Counted from the stretch's first letter, positions 25,833 through 36,403 are shown. The stretch: 64,000 nucleotides of DNA from Shewanella litorisediminis (GCF_016834455.1 NZ_CP069213.1:3325501-3389500); one strand, 5' to 3'. The notes: generated from the sequence alone by a model not told the origin. Numbers and translations: made by a program.

Positions 25833-26660
25833 CTACTGACGCGCCTTATCCAACGCCTGACAGAGCACCTCCACACCATCAATTGCCCTTGGGCCGGCGC
25901 GGTGCAGCAGGTCGGCATCAAGGGCATAGATGTGGCCCTTGGCTACCGCTGGTACCTCTGGCCACTGCTGCCAGTCAATGCCGTTGATATTGCCCTCATC
26001 CTGGCTGCGTAAAATCACCTCGGGCGTCTTCTGCAATACCGTTTCTATGCTGACCTGAGGGTAGTCGCCCTGGGTGTCCAGAAACACGTTTTCACCATGG
26101 CAGGTTTGGATAATCTGCTCAATCCAGCTGCCTTTTCCGACCGTCATCAGAGGTTGTGACCACAGCTGATAAAACAGCCGAACTTTGGGCTTGGCGGCAT
26201 ACTCCTGACGTATAGCACCGAGCCGGGCAAGATAGTCATCGGCTACCTGCTGCGCCTGTGCCTCCCTGCCGGTTAATTTGCCCAGGGCAAGCAGCTCTTG
26301 CCCCACTTGCTCCAGGGTCTTGGGATTGCTGTGGAACAGGGTAAAGCCAAACTTCTTCAGCATCTCCAGGTCTTCGGCGCGATTGCCCCCTTCCCAGGTC
26401 ACTATCAAATCCGGCTTCAGTGCCAACACCTGCTCCATCTGAATACCGTAATAGCCGCCGATGCGGGGAATGGCTTTGGCCGCCTCGGGATAATCGGCAT
26501 GATCCGTGGTGGCAACAATGGCATCACCGGCGCCAATGGCGTAGAGCATTTCCACCGAATGGGGAGAAAGCGCAATAATGCGCTCGGCGCGCCCCGCTTC
26601 AGCCAGGGCAAGCTGAGGAGTCAGTGCCAGCAACACTATAAAATACGACAGGATTTTCAA
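25833..26660 (-). CDS. btuF: periplasmic cobalamin/siderophore-type binding protein (BtuF-like)
   Basis: A substrate-binding protein of about 275 residues, signal peptide MKILSYFIVLLALTPQLALA, then RIIALSPHSVEMLYAIGAGD, ATTDHADYPEAAKAIPRIGG and LIVTWEGGN, the class III (TroA-like) fold of BtuF and Fe-siderophore binders. The DHADYP and IPRIGGYYG segments favour BtuF, which delivers vitamin B12 to BtuCD. The start is ambiguous: TTG at 26660 has GGAG six bases upstream, TTG at 26672 also has a ribosome-like site. No permease or ATPase genes lie beside it and no B12 riboswitch is evident upstream. Confidence 0.8.
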   Translation of the reverse strand: MKILSYFIVLLALTPQLALAEAGRAERIIALSPHSVEMLYAIGAGDAIVATTDHADYPEAAKAIPRIGGYYGIQMEQVLALKPDLIVTWEGGNRAEDLEMLKKFGFTLFHSNPKTLEQVGQELLALGKLTGREAQAQQVADDYLARLGAIRQEYAAKPKVRLFYQLWSQPLMTVGKGSWIEQIIQTCHGENVFLDTQGDYPQVSIETVLQKTPEVILRSQDEGNINGIDWQQWPEVPAVAKGHIYALDADLLHRAGPRAIDGVEVLCQALDKARQ

Positions 26661-26837
26661 TGGCTTCTCCAATTTTTATCTTCCTTGGGCTTGGCCCAGC
26701 ACTATAGCCCAAAGCCCACAGGTGGCATAGTCTGCCAAAGGTGGATACCCGAGAAGCAGGGATAATTCCCTTCCCGCCTTGCCCTTTGAGACCGCGATAC
26801 TTAAAATCTGCCCACCCTCACAGCAGAAGAACACCCT

Positions 26838-27866
26838 ATGACTCATTTGACTCTCACCCGCCCCGATGACTGGCATATTCACCTGCGCGACGGCGAATCG
26901 CTCGCCGACACAGTGCGCGACGCCGGCCGTTACATGGGCCGCGCCATTGTGATGCCCAATCTGGTGCCACCTGTGACCAACACAGAGGCTGCGATGGCTT
27001 ACTACGAGCGTATCAAGGCCCACAGCAGCACCGCCTTCGAACCTTTGATGGTGCTGTACCTCACCGACAAGACCAGCCCGGATGAAATCCGCGCCGCCAA
27101 GGCCTCCGGCAAGGTAGTTGCCGCCAAGCTGTATCCTGCCGGTGCCACCACCAACTCAGATTCCGGCGTGACCGACGTCAGGAACATCTATGGCGTGCTC
27201 AAGGCCATGGAAGAAGAAGGTTTGCTGCTGCTGGTACACGGTGAAGTCACTGATTCTGCTATCGATATCTTCGACCGTGAGCGTATCTTTATCGAGAATA
27301 TTCTCTCCAAAGTGGTGGCAGACTTCCCCGGCCTCAAGATAGTGCTGGAGCACATCACCACCAAGGATGCGGTGGATTTCGTGATGTCAGCCGGTGATAA
27401 CGTCGCCGCCACCATCACAGCTCATCACCTGCTGTACAACCGCAACCATATGCTGGCCGGCGGCATTCGCCCGCACTTCTACTGTCTGCCCATCCTTAAG
27501 CGCAACACCCACCAGCAGGCCCTGCTGGCAGCGGCCACCAGTGGCAGCAAGAAGTTTTTCCTTGGCACCGATTCGGCGCCACATGCCAAAGACAAAAAAG
27601 AAGCCGCCTGTGGCTGCGCAGGCTCTTACACTGCCCACGCGGCACTGGAACTGTACGCTGAAGCCTTTGAGGCTGAAGGCGCACTGGACAAGCTGGAAGC
27701 CTTTGCCAGCTTCAATGGCCCGGACTTCTATGGCCTGCCCCGCAATGCAGACACAGTCACCCTGGTGAAAAGCCCCTGGCAGGTGCCCGAGTCTTATCCC
27801 CTCGGCGGCGCCACTGTGGTGCCTATCCGTGCCGGTGAAATCATTGGCTGGAAAGTCGAAGACTGA
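26838..27866 (+). CDS. pyrC: dihydroorotase
   Basis: A 342-residue enzyme of the short PyrC class. It starts [20 protein letters not shown], with the zinc-binding HxH at about 17-19, the carboxylated Lys in [16 protein letters not shown] (about 103), further zinc ligands in LVHGE and LEHITTK, and the catalytic Asp in [15 protein letters not shown]. It closes the pyrimidine ring, converting carbamoyl aspartate to dihydroorotate. It is monocistronic with its own terminator at 27908. Confidence 0.97.
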   Translation: MTHLTLTRPDDWHIHLRDGESLADTVRDAGRYMGRAIVMPNLVPPVTNTEAAMAYYERIKAHSSTAFEPLMVLYLTDKTSPDEIRAAKASGKVVAAKLYPAGATTNSDSGVTDVRNIYGVLKAMEEEGLLLLVHGEVTDSAIDIFDRERIFIENILSKVVADFPGLKIVLEHITTKDAVDFVMSAGDNVAATITAHHLLYNRNHMLAGGIRPHFYCLPILKRNTHQQALLAAATSGSKKFFLGTDSAPHAKDKKEAACGCAGSYTAHAALELYAEAFEAEGALDKLEAFASFNGPDFYGLPRNADTVTLVKSPWQVPESYPLGGATVVPIRAGEIIGWKVED

Positions 27867-27907
27867 CGGTGCCTCTGTCAGACCCTTGGCAGCCACCAGG
27901 CTGTTAA

Positions 27908-27935
27908 TAAAAAGCCGCGATCATGCGGCTTTTTC
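27908..27935 (+). terminator. rho-independent terminator of pyrC
   Basis: AGCCGC (27913-27918) and GCGGCT (27925-27930) pair around GATCAT, with flanking A and T runs. The rest of the gap to 28220 shows no gene. Confidence 0.88.
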
Positions 27936-28220
27936 TATTGTTGAGTTAAGCCGGCTCGCTCAAAAGCGAAGCACCAGTTTTGGCAGAGCGTTCGGCGTTA
28001 TCGCAAATGCCATGGGTCAGGATTGGATGTAAGACGGCGCTTGGCAAACCAAAAATCAGCGCGGGTTAACAATCCCGTACAAATCCCCGTCAACCCGAGG
28101 AAAAGCCGGTCAAAACCACACGGCAGGTCAGCTGCGGTTCAGCTCATTCTGCTACCCTGCCCGGGTGATGGTTGGCAGCGGCAAAATCCTGAAATTTCGC
28201 CGACAAAGATGGGGTAAAAC

Positions 28221-28619
28221 ATGAGATTGCTGGTAAGTACGATTTTGGCCTTGTGTCTGGTGAGCGCTTGTACCAGTAAGCCCGTACTGGAACTCGACAA
28301 TCTGCTGGTGCCAGTGAGCCGCTCCGGTGCCACCATGCCGCTGGAGCAGGTCGAGCAAAGCATTCTGACTGCCACCCGCAAACGGGGCTGGGTGTCACGG
28401 GTGGTGGAGCCCGGTCTGATTGAAGCCCAGATATCGGTGCGAAGTCACGGCGCCAACGTGCTGATTCCCTTCAGCCAGCAAAGCTATTCCATTCATTACA
28501 AAGACAGCGCCAATCTCGACTTTGATGAAGGCAGTATCCACAGAAACTACAACAAGTGGGTCCATAACCTGTCCGGGAGCATACGACTGGAGCTGCAAAG
28601 CAACAGTCAGCGCCTCTGA
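28221..28619 (+). CDS. small hypothetical lipoprotein
   Basis: A 132-residue protein: signal MRLLVSTILALCLVSACTSK with lipobox VSAC (Cys 17). The mature part (LELDNLLVPVSRSGATMPLE, RKRGWVSRVVEPGLIEAQIS, ANVLIPFSQQSYSIHYKDSA) looks like a small alpha-beta domain found in conserved Shewanella lipoproteins; I do not know a name. It has GGGG upstream of the ATG and a bidirectional terminator just after it. Confidence 0.8.
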   Translation: MRLLVSTILALCLVSACTSKPVLELDNLLVPVSRSGATMPLEQVEQSILTATRKRGWVSRVVEPGLIEAQISVRSHGANVLIPFSQQSYSIHYKDSANLDFDEGSIHRNYNKWVHNLSGSIRLELQSNSQRL

Positions 28620-28629
28620 AGGGGATAAA

Positions 28630-28661
28630 TAAAAAAGGAAGCGCTGCGCTTCCTTTTTAAT
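28630..28661. terminator. bidirectional terminator
   Basis: AAAAAAGGAAGCG and CGCTTCCTTTTTT pair around CTG, between convergent genes. Confidence 0.9.
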
Positions 28662-28678
28662 GGATTCTGAACCTGCCA

Positions 28679-28906
28679 CTATTTGGGAGCTGTTTGCTCC
28701 TTAGTTGCTGGATCGTCAGACTCATCAGTTGCCTGCACTTCCACCACCACCTTTTGCACCAGTTTCACCCGGCCGCTTTTCACCAGCGCATCCCGCAGCA
28801 CATATTCAATCTGGGCATTGAGGCTTCGAAGCTCATCGTCCGACCAACGTTGCATGGCTGCCAGTACATCGCTGCTTATCCGCAAGGGGTAGGCTTTCTT
28901 ACTCAT
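28679..28906 (-). CDS. Arc-like ribbon-helix-helix DNA-binding protein
   Basis: A 75-residue protein whose first 50 residues (MSKKAYPLRISSDVLAAMQR, WSDDELRSLNAQIEYVLRDA, LVKSGR) follow the Arc-type ribbon-helix-helix pattern: a polar beta strand (KAYPLRI), then a first helix and a second helix (SLNAQIEYVLRDAL). The acidic C-terminal tail (EVQATDESDDPATKEQTAPK) is likely disordered. It starts 7 bp after the SPFH gene stop, with GAGG upstream, so it is co-transcribed with it. Such pairs are recurrent; the RHH protein probably regulates the pair through the tandem palindrome at 29773. Confidence 0.85.
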   Translation of the reverse strand: MSKKAYPLRISSDVLAAMQRWSDDELRSLNAQIEYVLRDALVKSGRVKLVQKVVVEVQATDESDDPATKEQTAPK

Positions 28907-28913
28907 AGGCGCC

Positions 28914-29759
28914 TCAATACAGGCTGCCGGTATTGACCACAGGCTGAGTACTCTTATCGCCACACAGTACCACCAGCAGATTACTCACCATCACCGCCTT
29001 GCGCTCTTCATCCAGCTCCACCACGTTTTGGGCTTTTAACCGCTCCAGTGCCATTTCCACCATGCCCACGGCACCCTCAACGATTTTGGCCCGGGCGGCG
29101 ATGATGGCGGTGGCCTGCTGACGCTGCAACATGGCACTGGCAATTTCCTGGGCATAGGCCAGGTGGCTTATACGGGCTTCCAGCACTGTGACACCGGCGC
29201 GGCCAAGACGCTCCTGGATTTCCTGTTTGAGCTTATCGGCAATCGCCTGGGGATGGCTCCTCAGTGCCACTTCGTTTTCATCCTGGGGATCGTAAGCGTA
29301 GCTGCTGGCCATGTTGCGAAGCGCCGCTTCACTTTGAATAGACACATAGCTTTCGTAATCATCCACCTCAAATACCGCCTCGGCACTGTCGGTAACCGAC
29401 CAGACCACTATCGTGGCGATTTCGATGGGGTTGCCCAGGTTATCGTTCACCTTGATTTTGGCGCTTTCAAAGTTACGGATACGCAGGGATATGGTGCGCT
29501 TGGCAAAGAGGGGGATGGTCCAGCGCAGCCCCGTGTTTCTCACCGAGCCCACGTAACTGCCGAACAGTGTCAGCACCTTGGCCTGATTGGGCTGCACCAT
29601 AAAAAAGCCAGGCCAGCAAAGGGCGGTCAATACATTACCTATCACGCCACCATATTGAGGGCCTGTCGCCATCATGGCAAAAAACACCAGATGCAGGGCG
29701 ATAAGCACCACAAACACCAGATAGCCACTGAGGGAAAATCCACGTTTTTCTTGTACCAT
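28914..29759 (-). CDS. SPFH/Band-7 (slipin-prohibitin-like) membrane protein
   Basis: A 281-residue protein with two N-terminal hydrophobic segments ([37 protein letters not shown]) then an SPFH domain ([26 protein letters not shown]-like [60 protein letters not shown]). A C-terminal coiled helix follows. SPFH proteins form large membrane rings that organise microdomains and proteases. Strong GGAG ribosome site. First gene of a two-gene operon with the RHH gene. Confidence 0.92.
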   Translation of the reverse strand: MVQEKRGFSLSGYLVFVVLIALHLVFFAMMATGPQYGGVIGNVLTALCWPGFFMVQPNQAKVLTLFGSYVGSVRNTGLRWTIPLFAKRTISLRIRNFESAKIKVNDNLGNPIEIATIVVWSVTDSAEAVFEVDDYESYVSIQSEAALRNMASSYAYDPQDENEVALRSHPQAIADKLKQEIQERLGRAGVTVLEARISHLAYAQEIASAMLQRQQATAIIAARAKIVEGAVGMVEMALERLKAQNVVELDEERKAVMVSNLLVVLCGDKSTQPVVNTGSLY

Positions 29760-29772
29760 GATTCACTCCAAT

Positions 29773-29791
29773 TGATATCACTTTGATATCA
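29773..29791 (-). promoter_or_regulatory. tandem TGATATCA palindromes (candidate RHH operator)
   Basis: TGATATCA occurs at 29773-29780 and 29784-29791, centre to centre 11 bp, that is one helical turn. The context is 14 bp upstream of the SPFH ATG. Ribbon-helix-helix repressors commonly bind such tandem short palindromes with one-turn spacing, and the operon encodes one. Confidence 0.65.
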
Positions 29792-29902
29792 AATTTAGAG
29801 ATGATTAAAAAAAGATCAATCAGCAATTTGTAAATCTTGTGTCAGAAACCCGCCAATAACGAAGCGCTGCCCAATAAATTAAATTGCAATTAGCTGTTTT
29901 TA

Positions 29903-29936
29903 ATAAAAAAACACGGTTTACTCCGTGCTTTTTTAT
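29903..29936 (-). terminator. terminator of the siderophore receptor gene
   Basis: On the minus strand GCACGG pairs with CCGTGT around AGTAAA, followed by a T run. It lies 15 bp past the receptor stop. Confidence 0.85.
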
Positions 29937-29951
29937 GGTGGTGAATGCTGA

Positions 29952-32133
29952 CTAGAATCGGTATTTCACGTTCGCCGTGATTTGGCGCTGTTGGCCGTAG
30001 AAACAGTCCCCCCGCGCCAGGCAACTGGTGATAACCGTTCTGTCGCTGAGGTTATCGAGATTGAGCGTCATATCCCAACTCTCCCATTCGTAGCCCAGCA
30101 TCATATCCCACATCTGATAGCTATCTGTCTGCAAAGCCCTGTGGGCATAGCTGCCATCCGGCAACAGCACATCCACGCTGCCATCTGACGTTTGCCCCAC
30201 ATACCGATAGCCCAGGCCCATCTTGAGCCCCGGCAGCCAATTATCAGGCCGATAGGTTGCCCACACAGACAGCATATTGTCCGGCATAGCGGCCAAACGC
30301 GCGCCCTGCTCGTACAGCTTGTCGGTGACCTTGATTTCAGAGTCGCTGTACGCATAGCTGCCGTACAGATCCCAGTGTTCCCACTCAAGCTGCGCCTCAA
30401 GTTCGATACCACGAATTTCCACCTCACCCAGCTGACTCATGGCATCCGGCGTATCCTGAGTCACCCGATTGGACTCTACAATGCGATAGCCGGCCAGAGT
30501 GATAAGGTGCTCAGTCCCCTCCGGCTGATACTTAATCCCCCCCTCCCACTGCTGACCTTCCCTTGGCTTATACACCTCACCGGACTTGGACACCCCGGCG
30601 ATGGGATTGAACGACTCGGAATAGCTGACATAGGGCGAAATGCCGCCGCTGAAGGCATACATAAGCCCGGCCCTGGCGGTGGTGGCCGAAGGTGATGTCT
30701 TAATGCCGGCGGTGTTTTTCACATCCAGACTGTCGTGCCTGAGTCCCAGGCTGAGTACCCAGTCATTCCAGCGCATGGAGTCCTGCACATATAGGCCCAG
30801 CTGACGCTGGCTGGCACTGGGGTTATCCCTGATAACCTCATCACCGGGCAGGGTGACTTGCCCATACACAGGCTGGTAGACATCAATCAAACCACCCTGA
30901 CCGGAGAGATAGGCGCTGTCGTTATCTGTCACCACATCCTGATAGTCGGTGCCAACCGTGACCCTGTGGGTTAAGGCCCCGGTGTCAAACTCACCGTGGA
31001 GCTGAAGATCTGTGGTGAAGGCACTGGCGCTGGCGTCGCTCAGGTACACAGAGCGCAGCAACTCGCGCTTGTTGTCCTGAAACTTGGGCGGCCAGGCATA
31101 CAGGGTGCGGTATTCGGCGCTGGAGTCCATTTGCCTTGCTGCCCAGTTGAGCTGAAGTCCGGATTCAAACTCGTGCTCCAGCTTCAGGGTGACCGAGTGC
31201 TGCCGGGTATCGTATCTGTCCCATCCCGGCTCGCTGACAAAGCGCTCGCTGGGGATCTGGCCGTATTTGGCCGGTAACAGGGTGCCTTCGTGGGGGAAAA
31301 ACTGGGTGCTGGATCCGGTGTGATTATCCTGAAAATAGGTCAGCAGGGTCAGCCTGGTATTGTCGGTCACATAAAAGCTGACGGAAGGCGCCACAAAGAA
31401 GGCATCGTCGGCCACGTGCTCGGTTTGGCTGTTGGCGTCGCGCACCAGCGCAGTCAGGCGGTAGAGTACATTGGCATCCTCATCGAAAGCGCCGGTAAAG
31501 TCACCGGCCAGCTGCTTGCGCTGATAATTGCCGAGCTGGGCCCAGATTTCGTTGCTGCGCGCCGCCGTGGGCTGCTTGGTGACCATATTGACTATGCCAC
31601 CGGTGCTGCCCTGACCAAAGAGGACAGACGAAGGGCCCTTAAGAATTTCAACCTGTTGCAACAGATAAGGATTGGGGCGGGCATTGTTGTAGTTGCCAAA
31701 CAGCAGCTGCAAACCATCGAGGTAGCTCACCGGCGCCACCGAGCGAATTTGCGACCAGTCGCCACGGGAGTCCATGCCGTAGGGGCCATTGTAAACACCG
31801 GCCACGTAACCCAGGGCATCCTGCAGTGTCTCGGCGCCCAGATCGGTAATGCGCTTTTCGGTGAGCACAGACACAGACACAGGGGTTTCGACCACGGGTA
31901 CATTGCTCTTGCTGGCAGAGGCACTGACAAAGGAAATCAGGCCGCGGCTGCTCAACACCTGGATCCGCTCGATGTCGGTATTTTCCGTTTCATCCGCAGT
32001 CCTGGCATCGGATAACTCGCTCTGCTCTGGTGTCGCCTTCTTTTCAACCTGTGCGTCTGCCTGAACCTTTTCTGCAGCAAGCCAACATCGCCAGCCACAG
32101 CAGTGAATAGCCTTGGTGCTTAGTCGCTTTCAT
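29952..32133 (-). CDS. TonB-dependent siderophore receptor, frameshift within the signal peptide
   Basis: The uninterrupted reading frame (to 31958) encodes 668 residues with a TonB-dependent plug (TPVSVSVLTEKRITDLGAET, QLLFGNYNNARPNPYLLQQ, EILKGPSSVLFGQGSTGGIV) and a barrel ending in KYRF with the C-terminal Phe. The N-terminal signal is in a different frame: ATG at 32133 (GGGGGA before it) encodes MKATKHQGYSLLWLAMLA, and one base upstream of 32080 the frame must shift to continue LAAEKVQADAQVEKK, an ideal signal-peptidase site. One base extra near 32080-32083 explains this. Either pseudogene, sequencing error or recoding. Fur box upstream. Full-length extent is given. Confidence 0.75.
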
Positions 32134-32171
32134 ACATCCCCCGAATGAGTAACCCTGTTAAAATCGTCGGG

Positions 32172-32201
32172 AGATTATCATTTTGAGAATAATTCTCAAT
32201 T
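32172..32201 (-). promoter_or_regulatory. Fur box upstream of the siderophore receptor
   Basis: GATTATCATTTTGAGAATAA followed by TTCTCAATT resembles overlapping 7-1-7 Fur sites; AATGATAATC is seen on the minus strand. It lies about 40-70 bp upstream of the ATG at 32133, where Fur would block transcription under iron sufficiency. Confidence 0.75.
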
Positions 32202-32469
32202 GCAAAATAAGAAATTTACAAACCGCTGAAATCATGAAGATTGTAAAGAAGACTTCTGTGGTGATTGACCTGAAATTCACCCGGGATGCAGGCCATAAAC
32301 AATGGCGACGTGCCATCAGGATAGCCACTCGAGAGCCAAAGCAATCAACATAAAGGCAACAAATGTACGCATTCCCTCTTGCCCGGTGGAAACCTAATGA
32401 TAAAGTGTGACTCCCCATCCCCTGCAGCGGGAAAAAGTTGCAGGAAATTACAACAAAGGAATGAATAAG

Positions 32470-33411
32470 ATGACTTTCCCCATTAAGCGCCTGCTTGCTG
32501 TTGCGTTGACTTCAGCGCTCCTGGGTGGCTGTGCCCCCTCTTCGTATCAGGTAAAGACGCCAGCCCCTTCCAACGCTGGCTACGCAAAAACCACCACCAA
32601 TGAGTTTTCCCCGCTGCAACTTGTCGATATGCGCAGCGACAAGAAAACCTTCAGCTATGGCATACTCCCGGCCGAGCTGAAGCTCAATAAGGCGCCCCTT
32701 GCACCCGTGGCCTTTTTGCAGGAACACACGGATAAAGAGCTGGCGGCCCGGGGGATCAATCCAAGCGCCGTCGCAGCGCCGCTCAAAGTCGATGTGCTCA
32801 AGCTGGCGATGCGTAACCACCGCACCAATGCCTATACCCCTTTCATCACCTTCACCATGCTGAGTGCCGACGTGCATACGCCAGAAGGCATCAAGCGGGT
32901 GGGAGTGTTCGTTAAACGCGGCAAGGTACCTGTGTGGAGCTTCGATGAAATCATCGAGCCAACCCTGAACGAACCTCTGTCGCTGTTGGTAAAAGAATTT
33001 GCCGCCAAGGTGAATGCGCTGGTGTATCAGCAGCAGATTTCAGACGATGATGTGAATGCACTGATAGCCAAGACCAAACAATCAGATGATTATCTGGATG
33101 TGTATCAGCTTGGTTTTGGCAACAACAAAACTGCCGTGCCTTTCCTGAAAGAACTGCTCAAGTCAGACGAAGAATATGTGCGCCTGGCGGCCATTTCTTC
33201 TCTGGGTATTCTCGATGCCGAAGAAGAACTGGAAACCCTAAAAGGCGTGTTCGCCACTGCCGACAATTGGTCAGATAAAGCCATGGCCGTCAAAGCCATT
33301 GCCGACCTGAACCTGGAAGAGGGCAACCGCTTTATCCGTGACGTACAGTCAAGCTTCAAAGACAGCAAAGAAAAAGACTGGGGCAACATGCTGATTGGTT
33401 TGTACCTGTAA
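32470..33411 (+). CDS. lipoprotein with C-terminal HEAT-like repeats
   Basis: A 313-residue protein. MTFPIKRLLAVALTSALLGG then C is a lipoprotein signal with lipobox LGGC. Residues 40-200 form an unrecognised alpha-beta domain (PLQLVDMRSDKKTFSYGILP). The C-terminal third (VPFLKELLKSDEEYVRLAAI, SSLGILDAEEELETLKGVFA, KAMAVKAIADL) is a HEAT-type repeat, a scaffold for protein binding. ATG at 32470 is chosen because AAGGA is nine bases upstream; an ATG at 32461 overlaps it. It stands alone between the Fur region and a terminator. Confidence 0.82.
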   Translation: MTFPIKRLLAVALTSALLGGCAPSSYQVKTPAPSNAGYAKTTTNEFSPLQLVDMRSDKKTFSYGILPAELKLNKAPLAPVAFLQEHTDKELAARGINPSAVAAPLKVDVLKLAMRNHRTNAYTPFITFTMLSADVHTPEGIKRVGVFVKRGKVPVWSFDEIIEPTLNEPLSLLVKEFAAKVNALVYQQQISDDDVNALIAKTKQSDDYLDVYQLGFGNNKTAVPFLKELLKSDEEYVRLAAISSLGILDAEEELETLKGVFATADNWSDKAMAVKAIADLNLEEGNRFIRDVQSSFKDSKEKDWGNMLIGLYL

Positions 33412-33437
33412 TCCACGGAATACAGAGATTAAACCCA

Positions 33438-33468
33438 TAAAAAAACCGGCCAGTTGGCCGGTTTTTTA
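33438..33468. terminator. bidirectional terminator
   Basis: AAAAAACCGGCC and GGCCGGTTTTTT pair around AGTT, between the HEAT lipoprotein gene and lysS. Confidence 0.93.
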
Positions 33469-33482
33469 TTTGTTCACACAGC

Positions 33483-34985
33483 TTACGCCTGAGGACGCAT
33501 AGCCGGGAACAGGATCACGTCACGAATGGTGTGAGTGTTGGTAAACAGCATCACCAGACGGTCGATACCAATGCCCTGACCGGCAGTGGGTGGCAGACCG
33601 TGTTCCAGCGCTGTGATGAAGTCAGCATCGTAGAACATGGCTTCGTCGTCACCGGCGTCCTTGGCTTCTACCTGCGCCTTGAAACGGTTGTCCTGATCTT
33701 CAGCATCGTTAAGCTCGCTGAAGCCGTTGGCCACTTCACGGCCACCGATGAAGAACTCGAAGCGGTCGGTGATGAAGTCGTTACCATCGCTGCGGCGGGC
33801 CAGAGGCGAAATGTCCGCTGGGTAGCCGGTGATGAAGGTAGGCTGCATCAGCTTGGGCTCGGCAGTCTCACCGAAGATTTCTTCCAGAAGCTGACCACAG
33901 CTCCAGAAGGATTCGGTTTCGATGCCCACGTCCTTGGCAAGCTTACGCATGAAGTCGATGTTCTTCACTTCTTCGTAGGTCATGGCCTGGATGGTGGCGT
34001 TGTCCGGGTTGTAGTGCTTGATGGCTTCCAGCATGCTCATACGGGTGTATGGGCCGCCGAAATCAATCACGTGCTCGCCGTAAGGCAGTTTGGTGTCACC
34101 CAGCAGTTCCTTGGCGATGCTGGAGAGCATCTCTTCGGTCAGATCGATAAGGTCGTTGTAATCGGCGTAGGCCATATAGAATTCCATCATGGTGAATTCC
34201 GGGTTATGGCGTGGCGACAGACCTTCGTTACGGAAGTTACGGTTGATTTCGAACACACGCTCAAAACCACCCACAACCAGACGCTTCAGGTACAGCTCCG
34301 GGGCAATACGCAGGTACATTTCGATGTCCAGCGCATTGTGATGGGTGACGAAAGGACGGGCAGAGGCGCCGCCTGGGATCACGTGCATCATTGGGGTTTC
34401 AACTTCCATGAACTCTTTTTTGATCATGAAGTTACGGATAGCAGCAACCACTTTTGAGCGCATTTTGAAGGCTTCACGTGAGTCTTCGTTCACGATGAGG
34501 TCAACATAACGCTGGCGGTAGCGGGTTTCCTGGTCGGTCAGACCGTGGAACTTTTCAGGCAGTGGGCGCAGCGCCTTGGTCAGCAGCTCGTAGCGCTCCA
34601 TGTTCACATAGAGGTCGCCCTTGCCGGACAGGTGCAGGGTGCCTTCCACGCCGACGATGTCACCGATATCCAGACCGGCATAACGGTCTTTCAAGTCGGC
34701 CTGTACGCCTTTGTCGGCATAGGCCTGAATGCGGCCGGATACGTCCTGCAGTACCAGGAAGGGGCCACGCTTGGCCATTACACGGCCGGCGATGGCGGTT
34801 TGGAAACCCAGGGCTTCCAGCTCTTCCTTGGTCTTGTCACCGAACTGTGCCTGAAGTTCAGCGGCCTTGTGTTTACGGCGGAAGGTGTTCGGGTGACCAT
34901 TGGCTGGGCAGTTCTTGCGGACGTGTTCCAGCTTGGCACGACGTTCAGCAATCAGCTTATTCTCGTCTTGGATGTGTTCAGTCAT
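33483..34985 (-). CDS. lysS: lysyl-tRNA synthetase, class II
   Basis: A 500-residue enzyme starting [21 protein letters not shown]. coli LysS is 505. It has an N-terminal anticodon-binding OB fold ([18 protein letters not shown] at about 60-80) and the class II core with motif 2 [20 protein letters not shown] and motif 3 [13 protein letters not shown]. It charges tRNA-Lys. ATG at 34985; an upstream in-frame start would add 16 residues with no family match. It follows prfB by 19 bp, the conserved prfB-lysS arrangement. Confidence 0.97.
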   Translation of the reverse strand: MTEHIQDENKLIAERRAKLEHVRKNCPANGHPNTFRRKHKAAELQAQFGDKTKEELEALGFQTAIAGRVMAKRGPFLVLQDVSGRIQAYADKGVQADLKDRYAGLDIGDIVGVEGTLHLSGKGDLYVNMERYELLTKALRPLPEKFHGLTDQETRYRQRYVDLIVNEDSREAFKMRSKVVAAIRNFMIKKEFMEVETPMMHVIPGGASARPFVTHHNALDIEMYLRIAPELYLKRLVVGGFERVFEINRNFRNEGLSPRHNPEFTMMEFYMAYADYNDLIDLTEEMLSSIAKELLGDTKLPYGEHVIDFGGPYTRMSMLEAIKHYNPDNATIQAMTYEEVKNIDFMRKLAKDVGIETESFWSCGQLLEEIFGETAEPKLMQPTFITGYPADISPLARRSDGNDFITDRFEFFIGGREVANGFSELNDAEDQDNRFKAQVEAKDAGDDEAMFYDADFITALEHGLPPTAGQGIGIDRLVMLFTNTHTIRDVILFPAMRPQA

Positions 34986-35004
34986 CGTCTCTTCTCGCAG
35001 TAAA

Positions 35005-36103
35005 TTACAGCCCGGATTTAAGGCTGGCTTCAATAAACTTGTCCAGATCGCCGTCCAGCACCGATTGGGTGTTGCGGGTCTCTACGCCGGTACGCAAATC
35101 CTTGATACGGGAGTCATCCAGTACATAAGAACGGATTTGGCTACCCCAGCCGATGTCAGACTTGGCATCTTCGGCGGCCTGCTTTTCAGCGTTTTGCTTT
35201 TGCAGCTCCAGCTCATAAAGCTTGGCTTTCAGCTGCTTCATGGCGGTGTCTTTGTTCTTGTGCTGTGAGCGGTCGTTCTGACACTGCACCACGGTATTGG
35301 TGGGCAAGTGGGTAATACGTACCGCAGATTCTGTCCGGTTTACGTGCTGACCACCGGCACCCGAGGCGCGGTAAACGTCGATACGCAGATCGGCCGGATT
35401 GATATCAATCTCGATGTCATCATCGATTTCCGGATACACAAACACAGAGCAGAACGAGGTGTGACGACGGCCGCTGGAGTCGAATGGCGACTTACGCACC
35501 AAACGATGTACACCGGTTTCGGTGCGCAGCCAGCCATAGGCATACTCGCCGGTAAACTTGATGGTGGCACTCTTGATACCGGCCACGTCACCGTCTGACA
35601 CTTCAATCAATTCAGGTTTGAAGTCGTGGGCTTCACCCCAACGCAGGTACATGCGCAGCACCATTTCGGCCCAGTCCTGGGCTTCGGTACCACCGGAGCC
35701 GGACTGAATGTCCAGGTAACAGTCAGAGGGATCCTGTGGGCCGGAGAACATACGGCGGAACTCCAGATCCTCAAGGCTCTTCTCAAGCTCATCGAGCTCG
35801 GCCTTGGCATCTTCAAAGGTGCCTTCGTCTTCTTCCTCAACAGCCAGTTCCAGCAGGCCTTCCACATCTTCCAGACCCGAATCCAGAGTGTCTATGGTCT
35901 TGACCACATTCTCCAGGCTGGCGCGTTCTTTGCCCAGTGCCTGAGCACGCTCGGGGTTGTTCCAGACATCTGAGCTCTCAAGCTCACGGGTAACTTCTTC
36001 CAGACGCTCTTTTTTGGCGTCGTAGTCAAAGATACCCCCTAAGGAGCATAGTGCGCTGGGCCAGCTCCTTAATTTTGAATTTAACCGGATTGATTTCAAA
36101 CAT
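35005..36103 (-). CDS. prfB: peptide chain release factor 2, with programmed +1 frameshift
   Basis: Frame one runs from ATG at 36103 for 25 codons (MFEIN through MLLRGYL) to an in-frame TGA at 36028-36026. Reading then resumes after skipping one base (36028) at GAC, giving [12 protein letters not shown] and a total of 365 residues, the usual RF2 length. The recoding site is intact: AGGGGG, TAT, CTT TGA C. The stop-recognition motif SPF (in [13 protein letters not shown]) and the hydrolysis motif GGQ (in [11 protein letters not shown]) are present. RF2 terminates at UGA and UAA, and controls its own synthesis through this shift. Confidence 0.97.
36026..36043 (-). promoter_or_regulatory. prfB +1 frameshift site
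   Basis: On the minus strand an internal Shine-Dalgarno-like AGGGGG is followed three bases later by CTT TGA, with C after the stop (36025). This is the canonical RF2 recoding signal: when RF2 is scarce the ribosome slips from CTT to TTT and continues in +1. Confidence 0.95.
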
Positions 36104-36403
36104 GGTGATTCAACTTAAATCGATTGGATAACGGAAAAAATAACGGCGTATTCTACCAAAGTGACCGCCTGGTTACCAGTTAAGCATCCGGCTTTGTCCG
36201 GGGCTTTTTGTACCATTTTTCCCTCTGCAATCCCCTTGATTCTGCCGCACTCTTGCACCCTGATGTGGTAAGCCATCAAATAGCGGGCACCAACCGGGCC
36301 GGGCTTATCATCGCCCACCACGCCCATCGATGGCCACAGCCCGTTGGGGAACAAGCATAATCCCCCTTCTGGCAGGGTCGCAGCGCCTGTCTATACTGTT
36401 GAC

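Noticed and set aside
26673..26837. Possible cobalamin riboswitch before the BtuF-like gene
   Set aside because: A GCCACC word and GC-rich stems are present, but the conserved B12 box (CAGGAGACCTGCC-like) is absent.
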